Source of the DNA: Asterias rubens
Taxonomy: Eukaryota > Echinodermata > Asteroidea > Forcipulatida > Asteriidae
Assembly: GCF_902459465.1 (NCBI RefSeq)
Contig: NC_047065.1
Coordinates: 17,027,634 to 17,091,633 of the forward strand
DNA: 64,000 nt
Direction of reading: 5' to 3'
Below, in pieces: positions 21,657-32,800 of this stretch (the first letter of the stretch is position 1; each line of letters starts with the position of its first letter). The notes under the pieces were generated by a model that was not told the origin of the DNA, ran no database searches, and saw nothing but the letters and a program-made list of their open reading frames with translations. The position numbers were made by a program, and so were the translations under genes.

Positions 21657-22953
21657 TATGGAGGACGGAAAGTGGCCTTCTGCTTTCCTGGTATCGGAAT
21701 AGCAGAAAAGCAGATTTTATGTTTTTTATATGAGAAATGTTCTCCTTTTCTACGTTTCTGCTACCTGAAAAGCAGATTGAACGTTTTGTGAAATTGCATT
21801 TTCTACGTTGCTACTGTTCTGTTACCAGAAAAGCAGGTTTTACTTTTTCTCCTAATGCTTGCGGACGAAAAGTGGTCATTTGCTTTTCTGCTACCAGAAT
21901 AGTAGAAGCAGATTTAACGTTTTGTGAAAATGCAATTTTCTATTTCTCTGCTTTTCTGCCACCTGAAAAACAGATTTTACTCTGGCGGCCGAAACTGTGG
22001 TCATTTGCTTTCCTGCTACAAGAATAGTAGAAAAGCAGAACGTTTTGTGAAAATGCAGTTTTCTATTTCTCTGCTTTTCAGCCACCTGAAAAGCAGAGAA
22101 ATGGCCATCTCCTTTTCTTCTTTCAGATACCGACCGGAAAATCATATTTTACCTAGGCAGTAGGTGGCCGAAAAGTGGCCATTCGCTTTTTCGCTTTCAA
22201 AGGACGGCCAGTGAACGTGAACCATAAAATGCGCACAATGCACGACGCCGAACTGTGTTTGTGTTTGTGTTGGGGAACCAATCACGTCAGTCAGTCGATA
22301 CTGGAAGAAGTATGGCCTACTTTTGTGATGACCGCGCAGGCGGCGCGGCATCTCAAAGGAAATACTCTGGCGGAGGTTTCACGGCTACCATCCAAAATAG
22401 ACTTCAAGGATTCTTTCCTTACAAAAAACACGGTCAGTCATACAGTTTCCCGAGTCAAATGAAACAGGTGACACGTTTGGACTTGTTCAATAAACTGAAA
22501 CATTCACGGGTGGTCCTTCGAACGAAAAAAGCAAATGGCCACTTTTCGGCCACCTACTGCCTAGGTAAAATGTGATTTTCCGGTATCTGAAAGGAGAAAA
22601 GGAGATGGCCACTTTTCGGCCGCCCGAGTAAAATCTGCTTTTCAGGTGGCGGAAAAGCAGAGAAATAGCAAATTGCATTTTCACAAAACGTTAAATCTGC
22701 TTTTCTACTATTCTGGTAGCAGACATGCAAATGGCCACTTTTCGTCCGCAAGCATTAGGAGAAAAGGTAAAACCTGCTTTTCTGGTAACAGAAAAGTAGA
22801 AACGTAGAAAATGCATTTTCACAAAACGTTCAATCTGCTTTTCTGGTAGCAGAAAAGTAGAAAAGGAGAAAAATTCATGTAAAGCAACCATTAAATCTGC
22901 TTTTCTGCATTTCTGATACCAGAAAAGCAGATGTCCACTTTCCGTCCTCCATA
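21657..22953. mobile_element. Complete fold-back element type II (~1.3 kb)
   Basis: TA-TGGAGGACGGAAAGTGG at the left and CCACTTTCCGTCCTCCA-TA at the right. The two ~450-550-bp arms are inverted and built from repeated units (CTGCTTTTCTGCTACCAGAA, AGCAGATTTAACGTTTTGTG, GACGAAAAGTGGCCATTTGC). The central ~300 bp (about 22205-22500) is not repetitive. The layout is like fold-back elements described in sea urchins. It begins about 220 bp upstream of the UGT start codon, so it lies in the UGT promoter region. Confidence 0.88.
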
Positions 22954-23089
22954 CGTAATCACCTAAACCAGAACGTGAATCCGTTGTTGGCATTGGCCTC
23001 GAGGGTTGTCGGTAGGACCTTGACTTCATCGTCAATGGAGAATTTCAAACGCTATCCTAGCAGCGGCACATTTCCTTTCCTTCAGTTTA

Positions 23090-23282
23090 AAGGCAGTGCA
23101 CACTATTGGTAACTGCTCAGAATAATTATCAGCGTAAAACATTACTCGGTTAATACGAGTAATGGGGAGCTGTTGATAGTATAAAACATTGTGAGAAACG
23201 GCTCCCTCTGAAGTGTTGCGTAGTATCGAAATAGAAGTAATTGTCCACGATTCGAGTTTGAGACCTCGCACTTCTTGCACTT
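23090..23282 (+). repeat. MITE family A, 5' half
   Basis: Starts TTTAAAGGCAGTGCACACTA, runs to GAGTTTGAGACCTCG and then breaks off. Confidence 0.8.
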
Positions 23283-23289
23283 CTCATAA

Positions 23290-24029
23290 ATAAAACATGC
23301 CGGCATTAAGTTTTGCGCAATTAATATAACAGATATGACGTATCTCACGTGATGAGAAGATACAACATCTTGCTTGGAATGTTTCTAGGCATACGTCATA
23401 TATTATGGTAAACTTCATGGAAGATGTATGCTGTTCCTCACCACACATCCAACCCCACACACCGTTAACCCCCCCCCCCCCCCCCACCACCACTCATCCA
23501 ACGCCCCTTCCTATCTTTTCAGTCAAATTTTTCGTTCAAAACAAAACAAAACACGCCTCCAATGGTTTCAGAATAGCCTGTTCCATAAAAGTGCTCTTCA
23601 TTTTTCAATGATTGCATCTAAACCATTACATTATATCTGAAACGATGTTGTTTGGTGCACCCATGTCCTGGGCAGAAAAAAAAGAAATATCTTATTATAA
23701 AGCTGTTTTTGTTTTTAGTCGTCAACAGTTTAATTAAGTTCGGTCTGAAATATCACTTTTTATAATTGCCTACGTCAGTACCAGTAAATAATTCCTGTAT
23801 AGCAAATATTCATGTATTCCAGCACTAAATCCATACCCATACATCATACCACAGGCAAACAAATTCCCACACGAACCATACTTCCTCTACCGATAAAATC
23901 ATGCCTGGATGATTATTATTGAGCTTTGATAATGTCGACTTCCACCTTGATGAAGTCTGAAATCCAGAAGTGAGGGTAAAGCAAACATTGTCAGTCGTGT
24001 TTTGTAGATTTTAACCATGACCCATGTTC
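23290..24029. other. Intergenic DNA with a 16-base C run
   Basis: A poly-C stretch starts near 23470 and is followed by CCACCACCAC. I see no gene signal. Confidence 0.35.
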
Positions 24030-24160
24030 ATGCTAAGCAGAAAAAGCAGGATACCAGTCACATATTGTACGTGTGACATTGGTTGGTAACCTTATAGTAT
24101 GCTAAGCAGACAAGTGGTTAGCTACTTGTTGTGCTTCAGCAGCTCTATGATTATGGGATT
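24030..24160. repeat. Repeat family F (fold-back MITE)
   Basis: CATGCTAAGCAGAAAAAGCA at the left and GCTTCAGCAGCTCTATGA at the right are family F end motifs. The internal ATGCTAAGCAGACAAG pairs back. Confidence 0.55.
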
Positions 24161-24365
24161 TTGAAGGATATGTTGAAGTTTGGAAATTAAAAAAAAAATA
24201 ATCAAGGCCAAAAATTGTCATCTGATTTCAAAGGGAAGGTATACGTTTTGGTAATCACTCTTTAAATAAAAAGCAGTAAAAACATTTGGTTAGAAACCTA
24301 CAGCAACGTTTGATGTTATAAAGCATTTTGAGAAACATTGGTATACATTTGTGTATAAATTTGTG

Positions 24366-24747
24366 TTAAAGGCAGTGGACACTATTGGCTAAAAACAATT
24401 ATTATCATAAAAACCTTTCTTGGTGACGAGTAATGGGGAGACTTTGATGGTATAAAACATTGTGAGAAACGGCTCCCTCTGAAGTGCCATAGTTTTCGAG
24501 AAAGAAGTAATTTTCCACGAATTTGATTTGGAGACCTCAGATTTAGAACTTGAGGTCTCGGAATCAATCATCTAAACGCACACAACTTCGTGTGACAAGG
24601 GTATTTTCTTCTTTTATTATTACCTCGCAACTTCGATGACCGATTGAGCTCAAATGTTCACAGGTTAGTTATTTTATGCATAATGTTGTGATACACCAAC
24701 TGTGAAGGCTAGTCTTTGACAATTACCAATAGTGTCCACTGCCTTTA
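24366..24747 (+). repeat. MITE family A, near full length
   Basis: Starts TTAAAGGCAGTGGACACTAT and ends ACCAATAGTGTCCACTGCCT. It shares its right end with the next copy in a head-to-tail pair. Confidence 0.88.
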
Positions 24748-25025
24748 AAAGCAGTGGACACTATTGGTACTTACTCAAAATAATTGTTAGCATAAAAACT
24801 TACTTGGTAACGAGCAATGAAGAGCTGTTGATAGTGTAAAACATTGTGAGAAACGGCTCCCTCTGAAAGAAGTACTTTTCCACTCAAATATTTGAATTTG
24901 ATTTCGAGACCTCATAATTAAATTTTGAGGTCCCGAAATCAAGCATCTGAAAAGCACACAACTTCGTGTGACAAGGGTGTCTAGATACACCGACTGAGAA
25001 GACTAGTCTTTGATAATTACCAATG
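24748..25025 (+). repeat. MITE family A, internally deleted
   Basis: Follows the previous copy directly (AAAAGCAGTGGACACTATTG). It lacks the segment between GACAAGGGTGT and GATACACCGACTGAG. Confidence 0.85.
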
Positions 25026-25321
25026 TGACACGGCCCAAAATCAATTCAAAACAACCACATGTGCATTCACCAAAACAATTCACAAACAATTTTTTTTTTT
25101 TAATCTGCAGCTGAGGGATTCCTTCTGCCAATGTTCGCCCAGCCAAGACATGTTTGCAGTGTGCATCGGTGAATGACTTTTATCTGACGATTTTGATTTC
25201 TCCTATGGGCAACGTGGTAAGCTCAAGAGTATTGAACGCTTAAAGACTTGTCTTCATAGATGGCATCAAGTCTGAGAACAGACAATCTAAACATACTGCT
25301 CGAGACGTCGATGTAAACCAT

Positions 25322-25477
25322 GCCCGCCGATTTCACAAAACTCTTTTTTAACTTAGGATTAATCTTATGACTTCGGACGAGTCCCAACCCTGCACTGTAG
25401 CATGCAGACGGACGAGGTACTCGTCCTAACTCGAGATAAGACAAGTCCTTAGTCTTTGTGAAATCGACGGCAGTTTT
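25322..25477. repeat. MITE family D
   Basis: The ends GCCGATTTCACAAAACTC and TTTGTGAAATCGACGGCAG are inverted. The interior has TTAGGATTAATCTTATGAC and CGTCCTAACTCGAGATAAG. Related to 58050-58235 and 59010-59182. Confidence 0.75.
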
Positions 25478-25544
25478 AACTTAAAAGTTAACACAAATAT
25501 ATAACATCTCGAAAATGCAAAGTTTCATATCCTATATATATATT

Positions 25545-25970
25545 TGGTTTGCGGTAACACCATATGTGTATCTACTTAACAGGTAGAGTTTGTTCTAAGA
25601 GAACTAACTGTCTTGCTTTATTCTACTACCGCGGAGTAGATTGTTCGGGTGTTCAGGAGACTTCTCAGTTCTGAAAAGAACTGTCCTGCTTATTAACTGT
25701 TACCCGGGCGGATGGTATAGAAATAGGCTGGGACTTTAGCCCTATAGGACTCTTCCTCTGTACACAGACTGTAGTGTATTACAAAAGTGTAAGGCCGCCA
25801 GGGCTATGATGGGACTACTATTTTAGCTTGGGATTGTAATTATTAACTGTACTACCGCGGAGTCAGTTCTTGAATTGGTCTCAACTTTTCGACTAGCTTG
25901 CTCTAGAACTAGAACAGCTCTACCAAGCAAGTAGATACACACAATGTGGTAACTGCAAACCAAATAAATG
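25545..25970 (+). repeat. MITE family E, long copy
   Basis: Starts TTTGGTTTGCGGTAACACC and ends TGGTAACTGCAAACCAAA (inverted termini). It contains TACTACCGCGGAGTAGA and CAGTTCTGAAAAGAACTG. A GGACTCTTCCTCTGTACACAG segment near 25750 recurs inverted at about 37320-37375. Confidence 0.75.
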
Positions 25971-26014
25971 TTGAGTAGGATTTGAAACTTTGCATGGTGG
26001 AACTACGATATAGA

Positions 26015-26140
26015 AAGGTTTGCGGTAACAACACCATGTAATGACTATATCTCTAGGCGTGGTTCTGAAAAGAACCGTTGGTTTCGACTCGACTTTTCGA
26101 TCAGTTTCGATCGAAACGTCGAGTAAAATGTATGTTGATA
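26015..26140 (+). repeat. MITE family E, partial
   Basis: GAAAGGTTTGCGGTAACAAC, GTTCTGAAAAGAACCG and TTTTCGATCAGTTTCG. Very similar to 56400-56540. Confidence 0.65.
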
Positions 26141-26565
26141 CCTCACCATGCAATGCCTCAAATCGTTTATTTCATATCCTAACTTCAAAAACATCTGACA
26201 AAAAAAACAGTCCGTCAGTTTCAGTTCTTTTGCGAATTGAGGAGTTGAATTGTCTAAATTTAGTGTATAAAAACGATACCATACCCTGTGGCACACAACA
26301 CACAATTATCGAAACATCGACTGTTTACGGGCTTCTGTCATCGTAAACTTGCTATACCAAATCGACCTTGAAAAATCCGTGTTATTTGTTTATGTGGCAG
26401 TGATTAAAAGTGTGGTTTCTCATTTTCATCTGTAGGCTGTGTAGAGGACTACAGAGATGTTGAGGCAACGAACGCTTTGGGGTTGATGATGCATCGAGCT
26501 GACGAAGGACTCGTACAAGTCTAACCAGTTGGTCTTCGACTACTCAAGCGACGAGACTGAGAGGA

Positions 26566-26804
26566 TGACCCAATTTCATAGAGCTGCTAAGCACAAACAT
26601 TTGCTGAGCATGACATTTCTTCCTTGATAAAAAACAAGACTACCAACCAAATTTCCATTTATTGCTTTGCTTGTTACTGGTATTCAGCTGCTGTTTGCTT
26701 TTCGTGCAAATCAAGTGGAAGTTTGGTTGTAATCCTGTTTTATCAAGGCAAAAATTTCATGCTAAGCAATTTTTTGTGCTAAGCAGCTCGTTGAAATTGG
26801 GCCC
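26566..26804. repeat. Repeat family F, near complete fold-back
   Basis: CCCAATTTCATAGAGCTGCT at the left is inverted as AGCAGCTCGTTGAAATTGGG at the right. The internal CTTGATAAAAAACAAGACTA and AATCCTGTTTTATCAAGG also pair. Confidence 0.85.
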
Positions 26805-26879
26805 ATGTCTTCGATGGATGCACATAGCGTCATCTACCGCAAATTTGATGATAAACAATGGAAAACCTTAGCCAGTGAT

Positions 26880-27320
26880 AGTCTTTCTCGCTCGGACAAT
26901 TCATCAAAGTTTGTGGTCAATGATGCCATGTGCACTACATCTACTTTGTTATTTGTCCACAAACTAAGACTATTTCAATAAGAATTCAATTCTCCGAATC
27001 CATCAAAATCCAGCACTGAGCATGTGACTCATGAACACCAAATATTGGGCTAGTGAAAACAAGAAAAAGATTTTCATTGATAACAGTTTTAGACGATAAT
27101 CTGCATCGTTTTTCTACTTAGTTAACCACCAGAAAAGACCCCTTGCATAACGCGAAACGCTACACTGCTGACGCGCACGTTTTCACGCACAAAGAACAGC
27201 TTTCGTCCTTCGCTCGTCCCCAGCGCCTTGCTTTAACCAAAGGCGCTGGGATGGGCAAACGTATCATGAACTGTCATTGGGTTAATAATGCGCAGTCCCA
27301 TCATGCATCAGACTCACACT
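26880..27320. other. Intergenic DNA without recognised genes
   Basis: Contains a short inverted pair, CCAGCGCCTT and AAAGGCGCTGGGATGGG, near 27220-27255. Nothing coding is apparent. Confidence 0.35.
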
Positions 27321-27330
27321 GCACCATATT

Positions 27331-27483
27331 GGGTGCGTTCGTTTAGCTTCCCTGGGTCGACCCCGGTGTGTGGCGGTTTTTTTTCACCAGGACGGACGTG
27401 TGCAGATAATTACCCACGTTCGTCCTGGTGGAAAAAACCGCCACACACCGGGGTGGACCCAGGGAAGCTAAACGAACGCACCC
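27331..27483. repeat. MITE family G, near-perfect 153-bp fold-back
   Basis: GGGTGCGTTCGTTTAGCTTC at the left is matched by GAAGCTAAACGAACGCACCC at the right. The arms (~65 bp each) are nearly perfect around a short loop. This is a young copy. Confidence 0.9.
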
Positions 27484-27499
27484 ATTTCTATGCACTGCA

Positions 27500-28403
27500 T
27501 ACATGACGTACTTCCTGAACAAGAGTCTGTGCAAGCGATTAGCCCATCCCAGCGGTCCTGGATAGACTGCTGGCCGCTGGGACCGAGCGAACTTTCGTCC
27601 AATCATTTGCCTCCTTTGACCCCAGTGAGGGCGCTTTTTGAGCGTGTGACGTCACATGAAGGGTCCATGTGCACCAAAACCATAGAAGCATGTTCAGTAT
27701 GAAATACTGCAAATCTATACTCATAAAGTAAGGTGTTGTTGTGGCTAATCACAAACTAGGAAATTATTTACCTGCTTTCAACCAATCGTAACAAAAGTTT
27801 AGAACAACGGCAGACGCCATCTTGGATTGTATAAAAACCGTATTGGACATGTGTGCAACACATAACTCGCGTGCGTCAACATCATCGCAACACACCAGTG
27901 TACATGTATTCATACGTCGGAAATACCTCCTAATCCAGTAAAGATTAAGGGAATAAATCCTAACAAAATTGTACATCTAAAGTAGAGTATCTGAAGGTTA
28001 GATTGACGAGAAAAAAATTCCGTATAATTAGAAGCATGCATAGACCGAAAATAGTTCCAACTATGATAAAACACGACCCCGTAAAAAATTCTTAACCTTC
28101 TATGTAATAAAAATATAAGCACTTCAACTATGAAAACCTCAGGATAATTAGTTGTAAAATTAAATCATTGACGGTAGTCTATACTGTGCAGTTCGTCACA
28201 CTTCCAAAAGTCACAGAATGAATTACGAAATGTACAAGCAAAACGTTTTTCTGTAATCAATTTACTTCGTTCATTTTGATAAATGGTAGAATATAAAAGC
28301 TACTTCTTATTATATAGCTCTATGACTACAACACAACCTCCAAAATATAAACATAATTAGTCATAACGGTGGCCTTGAATATAGGCGGAATCGAACGTGA
28401 ATG
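27500..28403. other. Intergenic DNA without recognised features
   Basis: I see no splice-consistent exon. ORFs here are short and unsupported. Confidence 0.35.
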
Positions 28404-28662
28404 TTAAAGCAATGGACACCTTTGGTAACTGTCAAAGACCAGTTTTCTCACTTGGTGTATCTCAACATATGCACAAAATAACAATCAAATGTAAACAAAT
28501 TTGTGGAAAATTAATTCTTTCTCGAAAACTACATTACTTCAGAGGGAGCCGTTTCTCAAATTGTTTTATACTTTTAACAGCTCCCCATTGCATGTACCAA
28601 GAAAGTTTTTATGCTGAAAATAATTTTGAGTAATTACTAATAGTGTCCAGTGCCTTTAACAA
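28404..28662 (-). repeat. MITE family A, internally deleted
   Basis: Starts TTAAAGCAATGGACACCTTT and ends ATAGTGTCCAGTGCCTTTA. The middle ~130 bp are missing. Confidence 0.8.
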
Positions 28663-29254
28663 CAATAGTATTCATAAACAAATGGGCCATATTTTTGACC
28701 GCGTGAGGGCTCTCTCAATCACTTCCGGGGTTATATTCATTCATACCCAAACCATTTATTAAAGACTGGAACACATTACCATCACGGACAATAAGACTTT
28801 TGAAGGAGCCGTTATAATCCACCTCTAAAGCAAATTGAAACTACGGCGCAACAAAAGTGACAAAACGCCTATTGATTTGTGCAGGGCGAATCGCGTATAA
28901 CCCCGGAAGTGATAAAAATACTATTTATAGCGCCCTCACGCGGTCAAAAATAAGGCGCATTCACTCCTGCCCTGATCATTGACGCCAATGTTCTTGACAA
29001 GGTTCAAGATTTGTGACCCCTAAACGTGATTATTTACTCTAATATCGTACATTAGGGTCGTCAATGTTGGCTGAATTTCTTCGACAAAAATTCACGACTT
29101 TTGCCCCATCTCGCTTGACCAGAGTTACAGAACAACCGATATGAGCAGAGGCTGCTTGGAAAATAGACTACATTTTCAGTACGGAAAAACTAACCTTGTT
29201 TGTAAAAATAATGTATCCCACATTTATTTGTGTTAAGTTTTTCGGCTGTATTTA

Positions 29255-29690
29255 TGTAACAAGGGATAGAAAGGTCTATCCCCTCCTCTTTTCGGCTGGG
29301 TTTGTGCACCCGATTCTTACTTGTTTCCCAGAAGTGTTTACTTTTTAAGAAGAAAAACAGCATTATTTATGATTTTGAAAACAACTTCAAGAAAAATTGA
29401 TATATTGCTATCGAAGAACTTTGTAGTTAGATATTAACCTGTTATAAACTGTATTTATTTGTTAACAATAAATCAAACATTTTGTCACAACATGTTCGGG
29501 TGTCGTCCCCTCCTCTTTTTCGCTCAGTTGAGCAACACAGGATAGCAACATCTATCCCGTCCTCTAATCGAATTTGTACACAAAAATTCTTACCTTGTTA
29601 TTTTGAAGAAAACGACACATTAACAAACTTTGAAAACACCTTCAAGAAAAGTTGCTACATATTACCTCAAAAAGTGAACAAAACCAAAAT
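29255..29690. repeat. Diverged ~240-bp direct duplication
   Basis: AGGGATAGAAAGGTCTATCC, CCTCCTCTTTTCGGCT..CCCGATTCTTACTTG..CTTCAAGAAAAATTG at 29260-29400 recurs as AGGATAGCAACATCTATCCC..AAATTCTTACCTTG..CTTCAAGAAAAGTTG at 29537-29655. It lies just downstream of the mitofusin-like gene. Confidence 0.65.
29454..29459 (-). terminator. Candidate poly(A) signal of the mitofusin-like gene
   Basis: AATAAA on the - strand, about 430 bp downstream of the stop codon at 29890. No transcript evidence; another AATAAA lies near 29222. Confidence 0.3.
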
Positions 29691-29889
29691 TTGTGGTTGA
29701 AAATGATCATGTTTGTAGCACTTGGCACTGTATGCTATGGGAGTTTATAAAGTGGGGTGCACTTAGAAGTAACCGGCCAAGAGTGTCCCCACTCGCCCGC
29801 CAATAATTGTCTTGCAGTTTTACAGTACAAGCAATTTAACTGCGATCGTGGGAAAGGTGAAACATTTCCCGCTTTGAACCATCCGTTAA

Positions 29890-32800
29890 TCAATCTATCT
29901 CTGTCATATACATGGACTTGTTTTCATGTTCGTTGTCTGGGGACAAAAACTGTTTTACAGCCTTGATGGTCCTAGTTAAACTGCTTGCCTTTAAAAGGAA
30001 TTGTTCGTTAAAATCGGACAGATTCTTTTCGGTCTTCCGCATCTCCTCTCTGGAAAGGTAACAAAAAAGAAAAGCATGCAGTCAGTGTGGTTAACAACGT
30101 CGGTCAATGTAATCCAAAAAAGACAATAAAACTATACGACAAAATAATAATAACAGTTACCGAGTAGTAAATTCCACTGACGTCGTCCAGGCCTAGTCAA
30201 GATGCCACCTCGCGATTACATTCTCTAACAGTGAACTCAAATGCATTCAATAATAACCTTAATAAATTAGTTCATGACTAGATTACTTGAAATCACGAAA
30301 AGTTTACTGCAATATTCGTAATGATAAAATATAAAACGTCTGTCTTACTGTATTTTCTCCACTTTCTCCGACAGTATTCCCATTTGGCTGATCTCATCGA
30401 TCAACACACTCTTATGATGCTTCAGTCTTCTTTCGATGATATTCAAACTGTCCAGATATGGCTGAACTGTGTCACGTCTGAACCTGAGTAAGAAATACAA
30501 AAACCGGTTGTCTTACTTTCTTTCGTTCTTTCTTTCATATTTCTTTCTTTTTTTCTTTTTTTTCTAGCCTATCACAACTATAGATGGAAATGGAAGCCTC
30601 TTTATTAATCGTCTATTCAATTCTATCTTGAGCTGTCTGTTGACAAAAAAACAATTCCCCCATAATGTTCTTACAATCTCATCACATCTTGTTGTATTAA
30701 GAATGGACGCAAAGTAATGACCCGAACACAGTGATAGACTTTCCCGCATTATTTTGAACTTTTGCCTCGGATTTGGGCGCAGAAACTCCAAAAGATGTCA
30801 ACAGAAAGCTTTAATCGAAACTGCCAAAGTATACCTTTCCATGACGCCTGGGCATTTTTTCTGAAAATCGTCTAGCTTACTCTCCATGAACCTAGCAGCA
30901 TTATCGGCAGACTTTTGACGGAGTTCGTTCTCCAGGCGATTCTTGTTCCAGTCTAGCCCACTTTTGATACCATACCCACACAACGCAACGCCACTGACGA
31001 CCACTGCAGCTCCTCCGGCCGTAACTGCAGTAGCTACCCCGCCTGCAACTGTTGCCGCTGCACCCAAACCCTGTTTATCATGAATGGTATAGAAGCACAG
31101 GACATTCAATCATTCTTTACACTATGGTTATAAATAATATACCTGGTCAAAATCTACCAGGATTTGGCCCACATTCAGAGACCTGACCCATAATATTGGT
31201 CAGTCTGACCCAGAAATTGAACTTTAACCCAAACATTTCAAGACAGATTCCGAGTCTTCTGACTGAAAAATAGTTTGGACCCACGGAAACCGGATAAATT
31301 CTGCCCGGGAGCTTTGAGAGTGTAGCTCAGGTTTGGAAGACACAAAGTAGCAACGTTACATTATAGCTGTGTACACATAACTTGTTAAAATTTACCCAAT
31401 TGATGTTGTTTCATAAGTACCCCCCAAAAACAGAATACAAATCACAGCCTAAAGAGTTAAAATGGAACTAAGTTTTGCCAATACAATTGCATTGGTGTAA
31501 ATATGAACACCCAGAGTTTATTTTGGATTCTCTCCTGTGCATCTATGTGAAAACACCCATGGTGTCAACACCCCAGTTTCTACAGGTTTTTTATTTAGTT
31601 TTTAACTATTCTCTTAACGGACGGGGGGCATTATATAGCTTCAATATGAATGTTTTGAGATGATTTTGTATTTCACAGCCCGAACAAAAGTGAAAGGCAG
31701 GACTTTTTGAGACGCTGTTGGCAGCAGAATCACCACGTTAATCCATTCTTCTTGGAAATGTGCGCATGCTCAGAGCGACGTAAATAGTTGAAATTTACCT
31801 GGTGTAAAGTCTGCTGCCACCTAGCGTTTCAAAGTCTCACATTGCAACTAAAAGGAGAGTGTGCCTTTATTATTGGTCATTACGCGGAAAGGACCGCAAA
31901 GGAAACGTTTTGAAACTCTTCTAAACCTTTTAAATAAAGGGACCAAAAATACAACAATCACCAAGGGCATAATGGGGTTTTTCTATAAGAGAAACTTGTG
32001 TCCACCTACCGTTATCACTGGTCCATATCTTGCACTCCAAGTTAAAGGTGCGCTGCTTAAAAACTTTCTTGAAACCCCAAACCATTGGTCCACGGACCCA
32101 ACGCTGATACCCCGACCAGAAACCTCGGCGACGTCGCTGTAGTCTATTTCCACTTTTCTGTGTCCACCCTCCACATTTCTAATCACATTTATGTCTGGAA
32201 ACGACTCCTGGAACAATTCTATGATAAATAATATACAAAGGAGGGGAAATGCTGATTCAATTTTGTGATGTACCGATTTTCCAACATAGATAGATGTATA
32301 AGAAGAAACCCTCATTTGTGTGTGGAAAAATAGCAATTAAGTCTCTATAAGTCAACAGTTTGTAACACCCAAAAGATCTGTAGGCCCTTTTTAAAACCCC
32401 ACTCCATGTGGGTGTTTAATTACCTATAATTATATGTTTGTTTGTTGGGGTGTTTGCTTGTTTGTTTGTTTGTTGTTCTTTTGTTTGTTGGATTTTTTTG
32501 TTGATTTATTTTGGGAGTTTTCATATCAGACCAACAAATAATGTGATCTAATTTGAGCCCAGGGCAAACCTACCTTCTACACAAGCCTTTAACTCGTCTT
32601 GCTCAAGTTTAATGACTGATTTCAAAGTCTTCTCCATATCATCGGTTCGTTTAAGCGCTACACTTTGTAGTTTCTGCAAAAACAATTAAACACGTTTTTA
32701 TCAAAAACGACTGTGGAGAGTCTGATGATTTCTAATAGAAAGGCCTGATTTATAAAACTGACGAAAAGATCAAGTCTCTACCCTCGGGTCAGTACGATGT

